8,391 nt of DNA, taken from the NCBI GenBank assembly GCA_945911685.1, contig CAMEAW010000124.1:1-8391 (forward strand). Reading direction: 5' to 3'. Origin of the DNA: Bordetella parapertussis (GTDB lineage: Bacteria > Pseudomonadota > Gammaproteobacteria > Burkholderiales > Burkholderiaceae_B). The number at the start of each line of letters is the position of its first letter. Within the stretch, counting starts at the first letter, position 1. The position numbers and the translations under genes were made by a program. Positions 6,242 to 8,391 of this stretch are shown piece by piece. Under the pieces are notes generated by a model that saw nothing but the letters and a program-made list of their open reading frames with translations, did no database searches and was not told where the DNA came from.

Positions 6242-7207
6242 TTATTCCGCTTTTGCACCTGACTCAGCGATCACTTTTTTCCATTTGATGCGTTCTACCT
6301 GAATCTCGGCCGCCATCTCTTCGGGCGTGCTTGTTTTGGGGACCATGCCGCCATTAACCATGCGTTCATTCATGGCTGGTTCGTTAATCACCACGCGCAC
6401 CGCGGCATTCAACCGATCAATCACCGCGCGAGGGGTGCCTGCTGGCACTGATAGATAATTCACGGCAACGGCGTCATACCCTTTCAATTGCTCGGCAATC
6501 GCCGGCACGTTCGGCAATAAAGGTGAACGCTCTGGGCTTGCCACGCCCAAAGCGCGCAAGTTGCCAGACCTGATCTGCGCGATGTACACCGACAAACTAT
6601 CGATCGCCATCTGCACGTTGCCAGCCAGCAGGTCTTGAATCACTTGACCCGAACCCTTATAGGGTACGTGTGTGATCTCAACCCCTGAAATTGACTTAAA
6701 CAACTCACCTGCCAAATGAGAGCTGGCGCCAATGCCCGCGCTGCCAAAGTTAGTTTTGCCGGGATTCTTGCGCGCATACTCAATCAGTTCTTGCACGGTA
6801 TTGACGGGTAGTTTAGGCGCCACGACCAACACGTTCGGAAACCAGGCTAGGCGCGACACCGGGATCAGATCTTTGTCTGGATCATAGGGTAACTTGGCCA
6901 TCAAATAAGGATTAATAATTTGCGGACCGGGCGTGGTGTAAAGCACGGTATAGCCATCGGGCGCTGCGCTGGCCACAAGGGAAGCACCGATCGTTGCGCC
7001 GCCGCCAGGCTTGTTTTCAACGATGATCGGCTGGCCCAGCTCTTTGGCCATGGGCTCACTAATTAAGCGTGCGGTCTGATCCGCAGCACCGCCCGGCGCA
7101 AACGGCACGATCAAACGGATCGGTTTTGTTGGATAGGCTGCCGTCTGTGCTTGCACAACAGGGGCCATCACGGTCGCCAGTACGACCAAACTTAAAGCCT
7201 TCAGCAT
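6242..7207 (-). CDS. Bug-family (TctC-like) periplasmic substrate-binding protein
   Basis: Second periplasmic solute receptor of the tripartite tricarboxylate transporter family in this window, 321 aa. It has a clean signal peptide (MLKALSLVVLATVMAPVVQA, cleavage after Ala20) and the canonical Bug start YPTKPIRLIVPFAPGGAADQTAR (25-47), with the ligand loop PFAPGGAAD. IIVENKPGGGATIGA, AAPDGYTVLY, YDPDKDLIPVSRL and THVPYKGSGQVIQDLLAG are further family landmarks; LPNVPAIAEQLKGYDA marks the C-terminal lobe. The ATG at 7207 has AGGGA about 6 nt upstream. It is transcribed toward the CoA-transferase but separated from it by 160 nt with its own candidate promoter, so it may be a separate transcript. 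It is divergent from the crotonase at 7340. No TctA or TctB is present, and the ligand is unknown. The ligand loop differs from that of the other Bug protein (GYAAGGTTD), so they probably bind different compounds. Confidence 0.93.
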   Translation of the reverse strand: MLKALSLVVLATVMAPVVQAQTAAYPTKPIRLIVPFAPGGAADQTARLISEPMAKELGQPIIVENKPGGGATIGASLVASAAPDGYTVLYTTPGPQIINPYLMAKLPYDPDKDLIPVSRLAWFPNVLVVAPKLPVNTVQELIEYARKNPGKTNFGSAGIGASSHLAGELFKSISGVEITHVPYKGSGQVIQDLLAGNVQMAIDSLSVYIAQIRSGNLRALGVASPERSPLLPNVPAIAEQLKGYDAVAVNYLSVPAGTPRAVIDRLNAAVRVVINEPAMNERMVNGGMVPKTSTPEEMAAEIQVERIKWKKVIAESGAKAE

Positions 7208-7339
7208 TTTTTGTCCCTAGATTTTTAGAGTTTGCGTCGCAATCCTCGTCTGAGGGTTCACGCGCGTCGATGTCGTTGCATTTTCTGTATTCTAATGGGG
7301 TTTAGGTACAGAATACTCACACTCAGGGACATCACCTAT
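7208..7339. promoter_or_regulatory. Divergent intergenic region with inverted repeat
   Basis: This 132-nt region must hold promoters for the Bug gene (minus) and the second crotonase (plus). GTATTCT (7287-7293) and AGAATAC (7310-7316) are a perfect 7-bp inverted repeat with a 16-nt spacer. Within the left arm, TCTAAT (7291-7296, plus) and TAGAAT (7294-7289, minus) each match TATAAT at 5 of 6 positions, but neither has a convincing -35. Such a repeat over overlapping divergent -10 elements is a plausible operator. No small gene or RNA was recognised here. Confidence 0.35.
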
Positions 7340-8116
7340 ATGCAAGACTTTACCCAACTCCAATACGAACTGATCGGCCATGTCGCCGTACTCAGCATGA
7401 ACAACGCCCCGGTTAACGCGCTTTCACGCACACTGAGCGACGAAATCACTGCCGCGCTTGACTATATTTCTGAAATCCCTGAGGTGCGCGCGGTGGTGTT
7501 GACCGGCCTTGGCAAAATCTTCTGTGCCGGCGCTGACTTAAAAGGCCGTGCGTCTGTGATTAAAGGACCAGGCGATTTGCCCGCACACTCGCGTCGCACG
7601 CGTGAATGCTTTCATGCGATTCGTGAATGCACCAAGCCCGTGATCGTTGCGCTGAACGGCCCGGCACTAGGCGCAGGTTTGGCAATTGCCGCCTCAGCTG
7701 ACATGCTGATCACCTCTGAAAAAGGCTGCCTGGCCTTGCCTGAGATTGACGTCGGCCTGTTGGGTGGTGGTAGCCATGCAGCACGCTTGTTTCCGCACAG
7801 CATGCTGCGACGCATGATGTTTACTGGGTATCGCGTGCAAGCCGACGAACTCTATCGCTTAGGTGTCGTTTTACAAGTCACCACGCCCGAGGGTTTAATG
7901 CCTGCCGCGCTTGAGCTGGCCAATACTATTGCTAGCAAAAGCCCGCTATCAGTCGGCTTAGCTAAACAAACACTCAACGCCATCGAAGACATGAGCTTGC
8001 GCGATGGTTATCGCTACGAACAAGACATGACAGCGGCAATCGCAAAAACCGAAGATGCCAAAGAAGCGCAACGGGCGTTCTTAGAAAAGCGAGCGCCGGT
8101 GTTTGTGGGGCGATAA
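7340..8116 (+). CDS. Enoyl-CoA hydratase/isomerase (crotonase) family protein with one canonical Glu
   Basis: Acyl-CoA-acting crotonase-fold enzyme, 258 aa, the usual length. Family landmarks are NAPVNALS (22-29), FCAGADLKG (61-69, oxyanion-hole Ala65), KPVIVALNGPALGAGLAIAAS (99-119) and LALPEIDVGLLGGG (131-144), plus the C-terminal RAFLEKRAPVFVGR. Glu135 aligns with rat Glu164, but the Glu144 position is Ala115, so a full two-glutamate hydratase mechanism is not expected; isomerase, dehydratase or hydrolase activity is possible. I chose ATG 7340, which gives a normal N-terminus and has AGGGA 10 nt upstream. Upstream in-frame TTG 7232 and ATG 7295 add Arg/Cys-rich sequence unlike the family and lack ribosome-binding sites. 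It is divergent from the Bug gene and 29 nt ahead of the propeller gene, so those two probably share a transcript. It is clearly distinct from the crotonase at 3234-4049, with different active-site residues. Confidence 0.92.
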   Translation: MQDFTQLQYELIGHVAVLSMNNAPVNALSRTLSDEITAALDYISEIPEVRAVVLTGLGKIFCAGADLKGRASVIKGPGDLPAHSRRTRECFHAIRECTKPVIVALNGPALGAGLAIAASADMLITSEKGCLALPEIDVGLLGGGSHAARLFPHSMLRRMMFTGYRVQADELYRLGVVLQVTTPEGLMPAALELANTIASKSPLSVGLAKQTLNAIEDMSLRDGYRYEQDMTAAIAKTEDAKEAQRAFLEKRAPVFVGR

Positions 8117-8145
8117 CTTCGAAGACCGCTTCTAGGCGAGACATC

Positions 8146-8391
8146 ATGACTAATCAGATTGAAGTCTATGCAGGCACTGCCGGACACTCGGCTTGGTTTA
8201 GCAATGATCTGGGCCAAACATGGGTACATCCAAATAGTCATTCAGGCATGTATCTTGAGGCACGGGTGTGGTCCTACTGTTCGCACCCTGCAGATCCAAA
8301 TCTACTTTATGCCGGCACGGATATGGGGCTGTTTCGCTGGGATGAGCGCACCACTCGCTGGACCGCGCTCGCCTCGCCGATGACTGACATC
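8146..8391 (+). CDS. Asp-box (BNR-like) beta-propeller protein, N-terminal part
   Basis: The first 82 codons of a protein that runs off the window. SNDLGQTW (19-26) is an exact Asp-box (S-x-D-x-G-x-T-W) of the sialidase/BNR-repeat type. A second repeat unit is visible: VYAGTAG (7-13) recurs as LYAGTDMG (54-61), followed by the degenerate GLFRWDERTTRW. This is the pattern of a beta-propeller blade series found in exo-sialidase-like, Ycf48-like and YVTN/BNR proteins. There is no signal peptide: the protein starts MTNQIEVYAGT, so it appears cytoplasmic, unlike most secreted sialidases. The start is ATG 8146 with a weak GGCGAG about 5 nt upstream. It lies 29 nt downstream of the crotonase, same strand, with no terminator between, so probably the same operon. 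Enzymatic or scaffolding role unknown; the catalytic residues of sialidases cannot be judged from this fragment. Confidence 0.8.
   Translation, partial: MTNQIEVYAGTAGHSAWFSNDLGQTWVHPNSHSGMYLEARVWSYCSHPADPNLLYAGTDMGLFRWDERTTRWTALASPMTDI

Noticed and set aside
7269..7333. GATGT (7269-7273) and ACATC (7329-7333) as a second split operator for the GntR protein
   Set aside because: The half-sites are 55 bp apart and 5-mers are common; there is no compact palindrome like that at 6156-6168.
7232..7339. N-terminal extension of the plus-strand crotonase from TTG 7232 or ATG 7295
   Set aside because: The added Arg/Cys-rich sequence does not look like a crotonase, a signal peptide or a conserved domain, and would overlay the divergent promoter region.
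1..8391. Mobile element, CRISPR array, tRNA or phage signature
   Set aside because: No transposase or integrase frame, no regularly spaced repeats, no tRNA-like cloverleaf and no target-site duplications were seen.

Overview
The window looks like chromosomal DNA from a betaproteobacterium, most likely Burkholderiales and perhaps near Alcaligenaceae. The evidence is two orphan Bug-type periplasmic binding proteins (a family greatly expanded in that order), a class III CoA-transferase/crotonase gene set, moderate GC, and a WaaC of the proteobacterial lipopolysaccharide type. This placement is inference from gene content; there is no rRNA or other phylogenetic marker.

Layout. From 1 to 1411 on the minus strand are two envelope genes: rmlD (dTDP-4-dehydrorhamnose reductase) followed by the 5' part of waaC (heptosyltransferase I), overlapping as ATGA. 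From 1462 to 6081 on the minus strand is a tight five-gene block. In transcription order it holds a class III CoA-transferase, a FadR-type GntR regulator, a crotonase-fold protein, a Bug binding protein and a TauE/SafE permease, with junctions of 24, 1 and 3 nt and finally a 1-nt overlap. Before it, at 6082-6241, is an intergenic region with a candidate promoter that has a perfect GT-NNN-AC palindrome in its spacer. Upstream again is a second Bug gene (6242-7207, minus). A 132-nt region (7208-7339) separates this from a divergent pair on the plus strand: a second crotonase (7340-8116) and the start of an Asp-box beta-propeller protein (8146 to the window end).

How the genes may work together. 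The likely picture is uptake and CoA-dependent breakdown of an organic acid. A Bug protein would capture the acid in the periplasm, the CoA-transferase would activate it as a thioester, the crotonases would modify the acyl-CoA, and TauE/SafE would move an anion across the inner membrane. The GntR regulator would control the block, probably in response to the substrate or a CoA thioester. The substrate cannot be named from the sequence. No desulfonating enzyme, dehydrogenase, thiolase or TctA/TctB membrane subunit lies in the window.

The points most worth a second look are the crotonase that lacks both canonical catalytic glutamates, the overlap of a Bug gene with a TauE/SafE gene when no Tct membrane subunits are present, and the candidate operator. 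I found no tRNA, rRNA, CRISPR array, insertion sequence or phage gene. No gene-free stretch exceeds 300 bases; the longest is 160 nt.
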